A DNA stretch of 64,000 nt from assembly GCA_019753285.1 (NCBI GenBank), contig JAIELD010000002.1:26331-90330 (forward strand), read 5' to 3'. The position numbers and the translations under genes are program-made. The stretch's first letter is position 1, and each line of letters starts with the position of its first letter. Below the pieces are notes generated by a model. The model was not told where the DNA came from, searched no databases, and saw only the letters and a list, made by a program, of their open reading frames with translations. Below are positions 1-8,969 of this stretch, one piece after another. The stretch comes from Beijerinckiaceae bacterium (GTDB lineage: Bacteria > Pseudomonadota > Alphaproteobacteria > Rhizobiales > Beijerinckiaceae).

Positions 1-1112
1 CGGCGGGGCTTGCCGTCCTTGGTGGGCTGCGTGCTCGGCAAAGGCTCGAACACGCTCTCGCCGCTGACGATGCCGTAATCATCCTCGACGCGGTAGCGCA
101 GGGTCAGCCCGTCGCCTTTCGCCGTGCGCTCGGTGCCGAGAATCTCGACACGCGGAACGAGGTCGGGAATAGATTTCAGCTTGTAGCCGACGATCTCCCG
201 CCCGCCGTCGCGAATGCTGACCCCGCCATCGCCCGCGATGGTGAAACGCTGTTCGAGGCTGCCGGATGGCGCAGCCGAAGCGGCCTTCGCCGCGCCCGGC
301 TGGCTCTTGCCGGCCTCGTCCTTCGCCGGCTCTTTCGCTTCAAGCGCGCCCGACTTGTCGATCGAGATGCCATCGGCGGGCGTCGCGCGCAGCACGAGCG
401 TCGATCCGACCGGAACGGCGATCGGCACGCCGTCGCCGGGCTGGCGGTCGGCTCGGGAGAGGAAGATCGGTGGACGGCCCGTATAGGCCGGCGGGTCGAT
501 CCAGGCGTCGATGCGCGGCGGCGCGGGAGCGACCGATGGCGTCGTCCAGTCGAAAGCCGAGAGCAGCCGGCCTTCCCATTCGGGACCCGCGACGAAAAAG
601 GCGGCGAAGGCTGCAAGGAACGCGGCGAAACGCCAGGCATTCGGGTCGCGGCGGGCGATCTCGGGCTTCGGCGGCGTGACCTTCACCTCCGAAAGGCGCG
701 CCTCGGCACGCGCCTGATGCAGCCGCCAGAGCGCCACCGTCGTCGGGTCGTCGCCGCCATTGCCGAGCCGGTCGGTCGCCGTGCGGACAGGGCGGTGAAG
801 CAGCAGGCTGTCGCGGTCGAGGCGCGCCAACCCGACCTCGACGCTCGGCCAGCGCAGGCCGCGAAGGCGGAAAAGACAGATGAGCACGGCGAGCGCGAAG
901 ACCGCGACGCTCGCCATGCGCAGCCATATGGGGGCAAGTGCGAAGAAGCCGACCCAGGCAAGAGCGAGAAAGGCGAAGGTGAGCGCCAGAAGCGGCACCA
1001 GCAGCGGCCAGGCGAGTTCGACGAACGCTGCGGCGCGGGCGCGGCTCAGCCGGCCCGCCAGAAGTGCGATCGCGCTGGCCCCTCCGCGCGGTTCGCCACC
1101 TGTCGAAGCCAT
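1..1112 (-). CDS. TIGR02302 / DUF4175 family membrane protein, 3' end cut by window edge
   Basis: The minus-strand frame runs open from an ATG at 1112 to the window edge, so about 370 N-terminal residues are visible and the rest lies outside. It begins MASTGGEPRGGASAIALLAG. Two hydrophobic segments follow closely (around residues 30-55 and 60-80, the second containing SVAVFALAVLICLFRLRG) and a third near residue 165 (FAAFLAAFAAFFVAG). After that comes a long soluble part with an Ala/Lys-rich linker. N-terminal paired membrane helices plus a large periplasmic part, immediately downstream of lysA, is the arrangement of the TIGR02302 (DUF4175) proteins of Rhizobiales, usually 800-900 residues. 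Molecular function is unknown; an envelope role is inferred from topology only. The overlapping ORFs in other frames here are shadows. Confidence 0.8.
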   Translation of the reverse strand, partial: MASTGGEPRGGASAIALLAGRLSRARAAAFVELAWPLLVPLLALTFAFLALAWVGFFALAPIWLRMASVAVFALAVLICLFRLRGLRWPSVEVGLARLDRDSLLLHRPVRTATDRLGNGGDDPTTVALWRLHQARAEARLSEVKVTPPKPEIARRDPNAWRFAAFLAAFAAFFVAGPEWEGRLLSAFDWTTPSVAPAPPRIDAWIDPPAYTGRPPIFLSRADRQPGDGVPIAVPVGSTLVLRATPADGISIDKSGALEAKEPAKDEAGKSQPGAAKAASAAPSGSLEQRFTIAGDGGVSIRDGGREIVGYKLKSIPDLVPRVEILGTERTAKGDGLTLRYRVEDDYGIVSGESVFEPLPSTQPTKDGKPR

Positions 1113-1309
1113 CTCGGTCGGGTTGCGTCTCGTTTCGTCTCGCTGCACGGACCTTGCGCTTTTCAAATGAAGTCGATCTGCGTGGTCTCGAGGCCTGTCC
1201 GCGATTGAGAAGCGGGGTAGCCAATCGACCATCCGTCCAGACTGCCGTCAAACTGCTCACGAAACAAGGCAAAAGCGAGGCCAGCGCCGGGACGCCGGGA
1301 CGCATGCGT

Positions 1310-2581
1310 CTACAGCCAGGCGGGCATCCGGTCCGCGCCGATCAGCTCTTCGTAGCTCTGACGCGGCCGCGTGATGGTGAAATCGGCATCCTTGACCAGG
1401 ACCTCCGCGACCAGCGGCCGCTGGTTGTAGGTGGAGGCCATGGTCGCACCATAAGCGCCGGCGGTCATGAAGGCGATGAGGTCGCCGCTTTCAAGCGGCG
1501 GCAAGAGGCGATCGACCGAAAAGGTGTCGCCCGATTCGCAGACGGGGCCGACCACGTCATAGGCGATGCGCCTGTCATCGCGCGGTTCGGCGATCGGCCA
1601 GATCTCGTGATAGGCCTCGTACATGGCGGGCCGCACGAGATCGTTCATCGCGGCGTCCACGACGAGGAAGGTCTTGCCCGCCCGCTCGTTCACATAGAGC
1701 ACTTCCGTCACCAGCAGGCCGGCATTGCCGACGATGAGCCGCCCCGGCTCGAAACCAAGCTCGACGTCGAGCCCGCCGGTGACGCGCGCCACCATGGCGG
1801 CATAGGCCTCGATGAGGTCGGGACCGTGGGTGAAGGGCCGCTCCAGGTGATAGGGAATGCCGAGCCCTCCGCCGAGATCGAGCCGCTCGACCGGCAGCCC
1901 TTCGCGGCGGAGTTGCTCGACCATGCCGCGCATCTTCGTGAAGGCCGCCTCCAGCGCGCTCAGCTCCTCGATCTGACTGCCGATATGGACGGCGAGGCCG
2001 ACGCAGCGCACGCCCGGCAGATTGCTCGCCTTGGCGTAGAGCCGCGCCGCCTCCTCGAAGCTGACGCCGAACTTGTTGGCCGACGAGCCGGTGGTGATCT
2101 TGGCGTGGCCGCCGGCGCCGATGTCCGGATTGACCCTCAGCACGATCGTCTGCCGCTTGCCGAGCGTGGCTGCGACCCGGCTGAGGCGGTCCAGCTCGCC
2201 CTCGCTCTCGACATTGATCTGGTAGATGCCGGCGGAAACAGCGTAGTGCAGCTCGGCCGTCGATTTGCCGACGCCGGAAAACACGATATCGGACGGCTTG
2301 AATCCGGCGGCGAGGGCCTTCCTGATCTCGCCTTCCGAAACGACATCGGCTCCCGCGCCAGCCTTTGCCAGGCTCGCCAGCACGCCGAGATTGGAATTGG
2401 CCTTGGCGGCATAGAAGACGCGGTTGCGCGGCCAGCCGACGGCTTTCGCGAAGAGCGCGAAATGCCGCTCGATGGTGGCGCTTGAATAGATGTAGGTCGG
2501 CGTGCCGGCTGCCGCGACGATGTCGCGGATATCGACGGTCTCGGCGTGGAGTACGCCGCCGCGGTAATCGAAATGATGCAT
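1310..2581 (-). CDS. lysA: diaminopimelate decarboxylase
   Basis: LysA is a PLP enzyme of fold type III that decarboxylates meso-diaminopimelate to L-lysine, the last step of lysine synthesis. The 423-residue length is normal. The PLP lysine lies in FYAAKANSN (K60), and the second active-site element, GPVCESGDTF with C348, is near the C terminus. The glycine-rich phosphate-binding part LDLGGGLGIPY is also present. The start MHHFDYRGG is a standard LysA N terminus. The gene follows the LptM-like lipoprotein and argH on the same strand with only 5 bp to the lipoprotein, which suggests a shared transcript. It is followed by the DUF4175 protein about 200 bp further on. Confidence 0.97.
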   Translation of the reverse strand: MHHFDYRGGVLHAETVDIRDIVAAAGTPTYIYSSATIERHFALFAKAVGWPRNRVFYAAKANSNLGVLASLAKAGAGADVVSEGEIRKALAAGFKPSDIVFSGVGKSTAELHYAVSAGIYQINVESEGELDRLSRVAATLGKRQTIVLRVNPDIGAGGHAKITTGSSANKFGVSFEEAARLYAKASNLPGVRCVGLAVHIGSQIEELSALEAAFTKMRGMVEQLRREGLPVERLDLGGGLGIPYHLERPFTHGPDLIEAYAAMVARVTGGLDVELGFEPGRLIVGNAGLLVTEVLYVNERAGKTFLVVDAAMNDLVRPAMYEAYHEIWPIAEPRDDRRIAYDVVGPVCESGDTFSVDRLLPPLESGDLIAFMTAGAYGATMASTYNQRPLVAEVLVKDADFTITRPRQSYEELIGADRMPAWL

Positions 2582-2586
2582 GGCGC

Positions 2587-2961
2587 TTACAGCAGCGGAT
2601 CGAGGATGAAGCTGTCCTGCGGCGGCAGGATGCGTTTCGCCCTGCGGCCGCCGCCGACCGGCGCGATGCCGGGCTGGGCCGCTTTCGGATTGAGTCTCGT
2701 CGCGGGCGCCACCGCGCCGGTGCTGCCGAGCTGCGGGTTGATCGGCTGGTTCGCCGGATCAATGTCGTCGATGGGAAGCTGCTCCGGCGTCACGTTCGGG
2801 TTGAAGAAGGTGTTGGTCTTGGCCGGCGCCGTGCTCCGCGCCTGCTTGGCGGCGACATCGCCGGGCGGCGGCTCCAGTGGCCCGCGCTTGCCACAGCCGC
2901 CAAGGCTCATGCTGAGCAGGCTGATCGTCAGGATCGTGATCGGACGGAAGGAAGAGGACAC
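2587..2961 (-). CDS. lptM: LptM-like small lipoprotein
   Basis: A small exported lipoprotein between argH and lysA. The chosen GTG start at 2961 gives a 22-residue signal peptide (VSSSFRPITILTISLLSMSLGG) ending in the lipobox LGGC. After the acylated Cys comes GKRGPLEPP, the hallmark of the LptM family (formerly YifL), which helps mature the LptD/E lipopolysaccharide transporter. The rest is a Pro/Asn/Ala-rich unstructured tail of about 100 residues, longer than enterobacterial LptM. An upstream ATG at 3018 would add 19 residues ahead of the hydrophobic stretch and make a less typical signal peptide. Family assignment rests on the short motif and the conserved neighbourhood; the LPS role is inferred from the family. 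Confidence 0.8.
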   Translation of the reverse strand: MSSSFRPITILTISLLSMSLGGCGKRGPLEPPPGDVAAKQARSTAPAKTNTFFNPNVTPEQLPIDDIDPANQPINPQLGSTGAVAPATRLNPKAAQPGIAPVGGGRRAKRILPPQDSFILDPLL

Positions 2962-3054
2962 GGGCAACGACCCTTGCGCGCAACATGGAAGACAATCTGC
3001 AAACGGCAGTACCAACAAACGGTCTCTCAGGCAAACGCCCTCCGCGTCTTGCGA

Positions 3055-4455
3055 TCAGCCTTGTGCTGCCGCCTCGCCGTCGAGCGCCTCGATCCAGCGC
3101 CGCGCCTGACGGCGCACCTGCTCCGGCGCGGTGCCGCCATAGCTCATGCGGCTCGCGACCGAGTTCTCGACGCCGAGAACCGCGAAGACGTCCTGCGTGA
3201 TGCGCGGCTCGACCGCCTGCATCTCGTCGAGACCGAGACGATCGAGGTCCAAGCCCTTGGCCGCCGCGACGCCGACGAGCCGCGCCGTGACGTGATGCGC
3301 CTCGCGAAACGGCATGTCGAGCGTGCGCACCAGCCAGTCGGCAAGATCCGTCGCGGTCGAATACCCGGCCCCGGCCCATTGCTTCATGCGGGCGTCGTCC
3401 GGCTTCATGTCGCGCACCATGCCGGTCATGGCCGCAATGCAAAGCGACAGGCTCGAGAGCGCATCGAAGGTCGGCTCCTTGTCCTCCTGCATGTCCTTGC
3501 CATAGGCGAGCGGCAGGCCCTTCATCGTCATCAGCAGGGCGTTGAGCGCGCCGACGATGCGGCCCGCCTTGCCGCGCACGAGCTCGGCCGCATCGGGGTT
3601 GCGCTTCTGCGGCATGATGGAGGAGCCGCTTGTGAAGGCGTCAGACAATGACACGAAGGCGAATTGCGGCGTCGTCCAGAGCACGATCTCCTCCGCGAAG
3701 CGCGAGAGGTGAATGGCGCAGATGCTGGCGGCCGAGAGCGTTTCGAGCGCGAAGTCGCGATCCGAGACGCAATCGAGGGAATTTGCCATCGGGCGGTCGA
3801 AATCGAGCGCCGCAGCGGTCATGTGCCGGTCGATGGGGAAGGAGGTGCCGGCGAGCGCCGCCGCGCCGAGCGGCGATTCATTGAGCCGCCTTCTTGCGTC
3901 CATGAGGCGCGAGCGGTCCCGGCCATGCATTTCGACATAGGCCATCAGATGGTGCCCGAGCGTCACCGGCTGCGCGGATTGAAGATGGGTGAAGCCCGGC
4001 ATGATCGTGTCGGCATGGGCGAGCGCCGTCTCGGCGAGTGCACGCTGGAGATCGGCGAGCTGGGCGTCGAGCTCGTCGATCGTGTCGCGCACGTAGAGCC
4101 GGAAATCGACGGCCACCTGGTCGTTGCGCGAGCGGGCCGTATGCAGCCGCCCGCCGGTCGGGCCGACGATCTCGGTGAGACGCGATTCGATATTGAAATG
4201 GATGTCCTCGAGCGCCCGCGAGAAGGTGAACGAGCCGGATGCGATCTCGCCCTCGATCTGGGTCAGGCCGTCGGTGATGGCGGCGGCATCCGCCGTGGTG
4301 AGGATGCCCTGGCGGGCCAGCATCGCGACATGCGCCTTCGAGCCGCGGATATCCTGTCGCCACAATGCCTTGTCAAAGTCGATCGAAACGTTGATCTCTT
4401 CCATGATGGCGGCCGGGCCGGTCGCGTATCGTCCGCCCCACATCTTGTTACTCAT
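3055..4455 (-). CDS. argH: argininosuccinate lyase
   Basis: ArgH cleaves argininosuccinate to arginine and fumarate, the last step of arginine synthesis. The 466-residue length and the start [14 protein letters not shown] are typical. The fumarase/aspartase superfamily signature [11 protein letters not shown] occupies residues 277-287 and forms the mobile loop with the catalytic serine. Other conserved stretches are [10 protein letters not shown] and [16 protein letters not shown]. It is the first gene of a minus-strand group argH-lptM-lysA and is divergent from tlpA, with 45 bp between the two starts. Confidence 0.97.
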   Translation of the reverse strand: MSNKMWGGRYATGPAAIMEEINVSIDFDKALWRQDIRGSKAHVAMLARQGILTTADAAAITDGLTQIEGEIASGSFTFSRALEDIHFNIESRLTEIVGPTGGRLHTARSRNDQVAVDFRLYVRDTIDELDAQLADLQRALAETALAHADTIMPGFTHLQSAQPVTLGHHLMAYVEMHGRDRSRLMDARRRLNESPLGAAALAGTSFPIDRHMTAAALDFDRPMANSLDCVSDRDFALETLSAASICAIHLSRFAEEIVLWTTPQFAFVSLSDAFTSGSSIMPQKRNPDAAELVRGKAGRIVGALNALLMTMKGLPLAYGKDMQEDKEPTFDALSSLSLCIAAMTGMVRDMKPDDARMKQWAGAGYSTATDLADWLVRTLDMPFREAHHVTARLVGVAAAKGLDLDRLGLDEMQAVEPRITQDVFAVLGVENSVASRMSYGGTAPEQVRRQARRWIEALDGEAAAQG

Positions 4456-4500
4456 CGTTTTCCGCCCCCGACCCTGATATGTTGATGCTTTGACGGACTG

Positions 4501-5154
4501 ATGCCCATGACACGCTCTGACCGAACCCGCGCCGCCGCAAAAGCCGCCGGCATCGCCGCCCTTGCCGCGCTATACGTGAGCAGCGCGACGATTGGCAATG
4601 CCGCCGAGGAGGCAAGCTGCGCCGCCGCAGCGGCGACGGCGGCCAAGATGGTGCCGCTCGCCAAGGGCGAGGTCGCCGGCGTGCAGGTGCAGGACAAGCC
4701 GAAGCTCGTGCCGGATCTCGCCTTCACGGCCGGCGACGGCACGCCGCGTAAGCTTTCGGATCTGCGCGGCAAGACCGTGCTGCTCAACCTCTGGGCGACG
4801 TGGTGCGTGCCCTGCCGTCAGGAGATGCCGGCGCTCGACAAGCTGCAGGCAACGCTTGGAGCGAGCGACGGTGCAACTGCCTTCGAGGTCGTCGCCGTCA
4901 ATATCGACACGCGCAATCCCGACAAGCCGAAGCAGTTCTACGCCGACATGAAGATCGGGCATCTTGCCTTCTACGCCGACCCTTCGGCGAAGATCTATCA
5001 GGACTTGAAAGCGATCGGCAAAGCCTTCGGCATGCCGACGACGATGATCATCGATAGCCAGGGCTGCGAGATCGCCTATCTTGCTGGCCCGGCCGAATGG
5101 GCGGGAGCGGATGCGCTGGCGCTGGTGGGGGCCGCGGTCGGGAAACAGCCCTGA
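4501..5154 (+). CDS. tlpA: TlpA family thiol:disulfide oxidoreductase
   Basis: A membrane-anchored periplasmic thioredoxin-like protein of 217 residues. An N-terminal hydrophobic segment ([18 protein letters not shown], residues 15-32) is followed by an Ala-rich linker and a thioredoxin fold with the active site WCVPC at residues 101-105. The cis-proline loop is MPTTMIID. TlpA proteins keep periplasmic cysteines reduced, classically for cytochrome oxidase copper-site assembly; that role is known for the family and inferred here. Two in-frame ATGs exist at 4501 and 4507. Neither has a strong ribosome binding site, so the start could be two codons later. The gene stands divergent from argH. Confidence 0.9.
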   Translation: MPMTRSDRTRAAAKAAGIAALAALYVSSATIGNAAEEASCAAAAATAAKMVPLAKGEVAGVQVQDKPKLVPDLAFTAGDGTPRKLSDLRGKTVLLNLWATWCVPCRQEMPALDKLQATLGASDGATAFEVVAVNIDTRNPDKPKQFYADMKIGHLAFYADPSAKIYQDLKAIGKAFGMPTTMIIDSQGCEIAYLAGPAEWAGADALALVGAAVGKQP

Positions 5155-5212
5155 CGGTCATCCGGATGCTGGTTCATCAGCTGCGGTAGACACGACCTAC
5201 CCACGCTGATGC

Positions 5213-5248
5213 AAAAAAAACGATCCGCATCGTCTGACGCGGATCGTT
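5213..5248 (-). terminator. rho-independent terminator of the purL-bolA-grxD group
   Basis: Two perfect 10-base arms, 5219-5228 and 5239-5248 (AACGATCCGC / GCGGATCGTT), surround a 10-base loop. Read on the minus strand the hairpin is followed by eight T residues (5213-5220). It lies 35 bp beyond the glutaredoxin stop codon, so it should end the minus-strand transcript arriving from purL. The plus-strand tail after the hairpin is not a clean T run. Confidence 0.88.
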
Positions 5249-5282
5249 CTTGTTCGTCATGATGCTTCAGCGGTTGGACTTT

Positions 5283-5612
5283 TCACGCCGCCTTCGTCAC
5301 GCCGGCTTGCGCAAAATGCGACTGCAGTTCGCCGGCCTGGAACATCTCGCGGATGATGTCGCAGCCGCCGACGAACTCGCCCTTCACGTAAAGCTGCGGA
5401 ATGGTCGGCCAGTTGGAATAATCCTTGATGCCCTGGCGGATGTCCGCATTGTCGAGCACGTTGATGCCCTTGTACGGCACGCCGAGATGGTCGAGAATCT
5501 GCACGACCTGGCCGGAGAAGCCGCACATGGGAAATTGCGGCGTGCCTTTCATGAACAGCACGACGTCGTTGGCTTTCACTTCATTGTCGATGATCGAATG
5601 AGCGTCTGTCAT
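5283..5612 (-). CDS. grxD: monothiol glutaredoxin, Grx4/GrxD family
   Basis: A 109-residue single-domain glutaredoxin with the monothiol active site CGFS at residues 30-33. It also has the family glutathione-contact segments [16 protein letters not shown] and GGCDI. CGFS glutaredoxins bind a [2Fe-2S] cluster between two subunits with glutathione and take part in iron-sulfur cluster delivery and iron sensing, often as heterodimers with BolA. A bolA gene lies 45 bp upstream on the same strand, which supports that partnership. A strong terminator follows. Confidence 0.96.
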   Translation of the reverse strand: MTDAHSIIDNEVKANDVVLFMKGTPQFPMCGFSGQVVQILDHLGVPYKGINVLDNADIRQGIKDYSNWPTIPQLYVKGEFVGGCDIIREMFQAGELQSHFAQAGVTKAA

Positions 5613-5657
5613 TGGAAAAACTCCTCAAGCCGGAAACGGCCGTTTGATGGACCATTC

Positions 5658-5888
5658 TCACTCAACTAGGGTGGTGAGCGCAAGGGCGTGCAAAACGCCG
5701 CCCATGTTTCCCTTCAAGGCGGCATAGACCATCTGGTGCTGCTGCACCTTGGACTTGCCCTTGAAGGCGGAGGAGACGACCGTCGCGGCGTAGTGGTCAC
5801 CGTCGCCGGCGAGATCCTTGATTTCGATCCGCGCGTCGGGGAAGCTTTCGCGGATCAGCTTCTCGATTTCGCTGGCTGCCATCGGCAT
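5658..5888 (-). CDS. bolA: BolA family protein
   Basis: A 76-residue BolA/YrbA-type protein. The class-defining stretch ends in KSKVQQHQMVYAALKGNMGG, whose conserved histidine is the usual partner-cluster ligand. BolA-like proteins pair with CGFS glutaredoxins to hold [2Fe-2S] clusters. The gene lies between a small FlbD-like gene (11 bp upstream) and grxD on the same strand, the usual alphaproteobacterial arrangement. The start MPMAASEIEKLI has a possible alternative two codons in. Confidence 0.93.
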   Translation of the reverse strand: MPMAASEIEKLIRESFPDARIEIKDLAGDGDHYAATVVSSAFKGKSKVQQHQMVYAALKGNMGGVLHALALTTLVE

Positions 5889-5899
5889 TTTGTACGGTC

Positions 5900-6091
5900 C
5901 TATGGTTGCTGGGCGTCGAGCGCGGCTTCGATCCTGACGGCGATATCGCGCGTCGATTCCGACGACTGCACCGTCGCGCCATTGTCGAGAACGATCACGC
6001 AGGTTCCGGTCGGGCTCGTTTGAAGCGCGACAACCCGCTCAGGACGCAGGAAATTGGTGCCGGCGAGACTTTTGACTTCAATAAGCCGCAT
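5900..6091 (-). CDS. small conserved protein, FlbD-like fold suspected
   Basis: A 63-residue protein of unknown function. Its pattern, short beta strands such as FLRPERVVALQTSP and TCVIVLDNGATVQSS followed by a C-terminal helix STRDIAVRIEAAL, recalls the FlbD/swarming-motility small proteins, but there is no flagellar gene nearby. Reality is supported by the junction with purL: the purL TGA and this ATG share one base (TGATG at 6089-6093), a translational-coupling arrangement. bolA follows 11 bp downstream. The protein was not recognised beyond this resemblance. Confidence 0.7.
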   Translation of the reverse strand: MRLIEVKSLAGTNFLRPERVVALQTSPTGTCVIVLDNGATVQSSESTRDIAVRIEAALDAQQP

Positions 6092-8331
6092 CAGGATCGA
6101 CCTTCCTCAGGCGTGCCGCCCATGTAGGCGGGCAGCCAGGATTCATGCGCGTTCCGCAAGGCTTCCAATGATATGGGCCCACCGGTTCCGAGCGTCAATG
6201 CGTCCGCGCCGGTCTCGCCGAGCTTCAGTGCTGGAACGCCCGCTGCCGTCGCCGCCGAAAGGATGCCTTCGAGCTTTTGAAGAGGGCAGGCGAGGACGTA
6301 GCGCGCCTGATCCTCGCCGAAATAGAAGGCGTGCTCTGACAGAGGCGAGGCGTCGGCTGCGATCGATGCGCCGATGCCGCCCGCCAGCGCCATCTCGGCG
6401 AGCGCGCAGGCGAGCCCGCCATCGGAGCAGTCATGCACGGTGTCGATCTCGCCGGAGCGGATGAGCCTGCGCACGAAATCGCCGTTCCGGCGCTCGACGC
6501 CAAGATCGACGGGCGGCGGCGCGCCCTCCTCCCGCCCGCAAATGTCGGCGAGATAAGCCGATGCGCCGAGCCAGCCGGTCGTCTCTCCGATGAGAACGAT
6601 CGCATCGCCTTCGCGCTTGAAGGCGATGGTCGCATGGCGCGCCACATCGTCGACGAGCGCCACGCCGCCGATGGTCGGTGTCGGCAGGATCGCCTGGCCG
6701 TTCGTCTCGTTGTAGAGCGAGACGTTGCCGGAGACGACCGGGAAGTCGAGCGCCCGCGCCGCCTCGCCTATGCCGCGCACGCAACCGGCGAACTGGCCCA
6801 TGATCTCGGGCTTTTCCGGATTGCCGAAATTGAGATTGTCGGTGAGCGCGATCGGCAGTCCGCCAACGGCCGTCAAGTTCCGCCAGCATTCGGCGACCGC
6901 CTGCTTGCCGCCCTCGAACGGGTCCGCCTCGCAATAGCGCGGCGTCACGTCGCAGGTGAGCGCGAGGCCCTTGGGCCCGTCATCGAGCCGCACGATCGCC
7001 GCGTCGCCGCCGGGGATCTGCACGGTGTTGCCCATGATGAGATGGTCGTATTGCTGCCAGACCCAGCGCTTCGAGCACATGTCCGGCGTGCCGATCAGCT
7101 TGACGAGCGCTTCGGCTGTCGAAAGCGGGGGCACAATGTCCGCTGCGCCGATCACGGGACGCTTCGGAGTCTCCACGAATGGGCGTCGATACTCGGGAGC
7201 CTCGTCGCCCATCTCCTTGATGGGCATGTCGGCCTTCGTCTCGCCATTCAATTTGATGACGTAGCGCTTGGTGTCGGTGGTATGGCCGATCACGGCGAAG
7301 TCGAGTCCCCATTTGACGAAGATCGCCTTGGCTTGCGCCTCGAGTTCAGGCTTCAGCACCATGAGCATGCGCTCCTGGCTTTCCGAGAGCATCATCTCAT
7401 AGGCGGTCATGCCCTCCTCGCGGCAGGGCACGTTTTCAAGATTGAGTTCGACGCCGAGATTGCCTTTCGCGCCCATTTCCACGGATGAGGAGGTGAGGCC
7501 GGCCGCACCCATGTCCTGGATCGCGATCACCGCGCCGGACGCCATCAGTTCGAGCGTCGCCTCGAGCAGCAGTTTTTCGGCGAAGGGGTCTCCGACCTGC
7601 ACGGTCGGGCGCTTCTCCTCCGCGCCCTCGCCGAACTCCTGGCTTGCCATCGTCGCGCCATGGATGCCGTCGCGGCCGGTCTTGGAGCCAAGATAGACGA
7701 TCGGTTTGCCGACGCCGGTGGCCGCCGAGGTGAAGATGCCGTCGCGTTTGGCGATGCCGACCGCCATGGCGTTGACGAGACAGTTGCCGTTGTAGCGCGG
7801 GTGGAAGCGCACCGAGCCGCCGACGGTAGGCACGCCGAAGGAATTGCCGTAACCGCCGATGCCAGCGACGACGCCAGCGATGAGGTGCTTCGTGCGCGGA
7901 TGCTCCGGAGCGCCGAAGGAGAGTGCGTTGAGGCAGGCGATCGGCCGGGCGCCCATGGTGAAGACGTCGCGCAGAATGCCGCCGACGCCGGTCGCCGCGC
8001 CCTGATAGGGCTCGATATAGGAGGGGTGGTTGTGGCTCTCCATCTTGAAGGCCACCACCATGCCGTCGCCGATGTCGACGACGCCCGCGTTTTCGCCAGG
8101 GCCATAGACGACGCGCTCGCCCTTTGTCGGCAGCGTCTTCAGATGCACCTTGGAGGATTTATACGAGCAGTGCTCGTTCCACATTGCGGACACGATGCCG
8201 AGCTCGGTGAAGGTCGGCTCGCGGTTGAAGAAGCGTTTGAAGCGCTCATACTCGTCGGGCTTCAGGCCATGCTGCGCCACCAGTTCGGGCGTGATCGCCG
8301 GTTCGGCGTTGGCTGACTTGGACGGCTGCAT
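6091..8331 (-). CDS. purL: phosphoribosylformylglycinamidine synthase II
   Basis: PurL is the ATP-dependent synthase subunit that converts FGAR to FGAM in purine synthesis, working with PurS and the PurQ glutaminase (neither is in this window). The chosen start at 8331 gives 746 residues, matching small-type PurL. Upstream in-frame ATGs would run into the next gene's coding region. Seen motifs are [19 protein letters not shown] near the N terminus, the ATP/metal segment [19 protein letters not shown], and [14 protein letters not shown] in the second half. AAGGAG lies 13 bases upstream of the ATG. The stop overlaps the start of the downstream small protein. Confidence 0.96.
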   Translation of the reverse strand: MQPSKSANAEPAITPELVAQHGLKPDEYERFKRFFNREPTFTELGIVSAMWNEHCSYKSSKVHLKTLPTKGERVVYGPGENAGVVDIGDGMVVAFKMESHNHPSYIEPYQGAATGVGGILRDVFTMGARPIACLNALSFGAPEHPRTKHLIAGVVAGIGGYGNSFGVPTVGGSVRFHPRYNGNCLVNAMAVGIAKRDGIFTSAATGVGKPIVYLGSKTGRDGIHGATMASQEFGEGAEEKRPTVQVGDPFAEKLLLEATLELMASGAVIAIQDMGAAGLTSSSVEMGAKGNLGVELNLENVPCREEGMTAYEMMLSESQERMLMVLKPELEAQAKAIFVKWGLDFAVIGHTTDTKRYVIKLNGETKADMPIKEMGDEAPEYRRPFVETPKRPVIGAADIVPPLSTAEALVKLIGTPDMCSKRWVWQQYDHLIMGNTVQIPGGDAAIVRLDDGPKGLALTCDVTPRYCEADPFEGGKQAVAECWRNLTAVGGLPIALTDNLNFGNPEKPEIMGQFAGCVRGIGEAARALDFPVVSGNVSLYNETNGQAILPTPTIGGVALVDDVARHATIAFKREGDAIVLIGETTGWLGASAYLADICGREEGAPPPVDLGVERRNGDFVRRLIRSGEIDTVHDCSDGGLACALAEMALAGGIGASIAADASPLSEHAFYFGEDQARYVLACPLQKLEGILSAATAAGVPALKLGETGADALTLGTGGPISLEALRNAHESWLPAYMGGTPEEGRS

Positions 8332-8401
8332 GGCTGGCCCCTGGCTCCTTCGAATCAATTCAGCGATCGGTTGGCCGCGGCATGCGACCGACGCCAACCG
8401 C

Positions 8402-8854
8402 TCAGCTGCAGGGCCGCTGCCCGTTCTCCAGCGTGGCGATGTCGCGGGCGAGCCTTGCGCGGACGAATTCGTAGTTGCTGCCGACCGGATACTCCATGTC
8501 CACCACATAACCGGGCTTGTCGTCCGGCATCGGCGTCATGACGACGAGAAAGCGCTGAGGCGGCTCGCCGGCGAGCGGGCCGTCGAGACGCATGGCGACG
8601 CTGCCGCCGGCAAGCGGTGCGGCGTCTCCGGCCTTGAAGCCTTCGAACAGCGCGTCACGGCTCCAGCAGGTCTTCACGGTGTTGGCGAGCGCCGACGGCA
8701 GGACACCGATCGAACCCTTGCGCCATTTGATCACGGATGCCTTGGCTGTTTTCAGGCCCGCGAGATTGGCCGGGGGCTTTTCACTGACGCAGGCGGCAAG
8801 AGATGTGATGAGCACGGCGGCGGCGCCGGCGGCCAGGATTGTCTTCAACGTCAC
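8402..8854 (-). CDS. putative lipoprotein of unknown function
   Basis: A GTG start at 8854 gives 150 residues beginning with a signal peptide ([20 protein letters not shown]) and a lipobox-like LAAC. The mature part is about 130 residues with two further cysteines (TCWSRD and the terminal PCS) and no motif I recognise. The open frame extends to 8938, but the leading 28 residues lack the look of a signal peptide and are probably untranslated. It sits between purL (70 bp downstream) and the glutamate dehydrogenase on the same strand; no functional link is evident. Envelope location is inferred from the lipobox. Confidence 0.7.
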   Translation of the reverse strand: MTLKTILAAGAAAVLITSLAACVSEKPPANLAGLKTAKASVIKWRKGSIGVLPSALANTVKTCWSRDALFEGFKAGDAAPLAGGSVAMRLDGPLAGEPPQRFLVVMTPMPDDKPGYVVDMEYPVGSNYEFVRARLARDIATLENGQRPCS

Positions 8855-8969
8855 GAGCGCAATTCCGAACGAAATGGGATGAGACGGCCGCGCGGCGGCC
8901 GCTCCGGCACTCCATAGGCGAAACGACGCCGAAAACAAGCGTCTATCGCAGGAGGCGCGCCTGTTTCCC

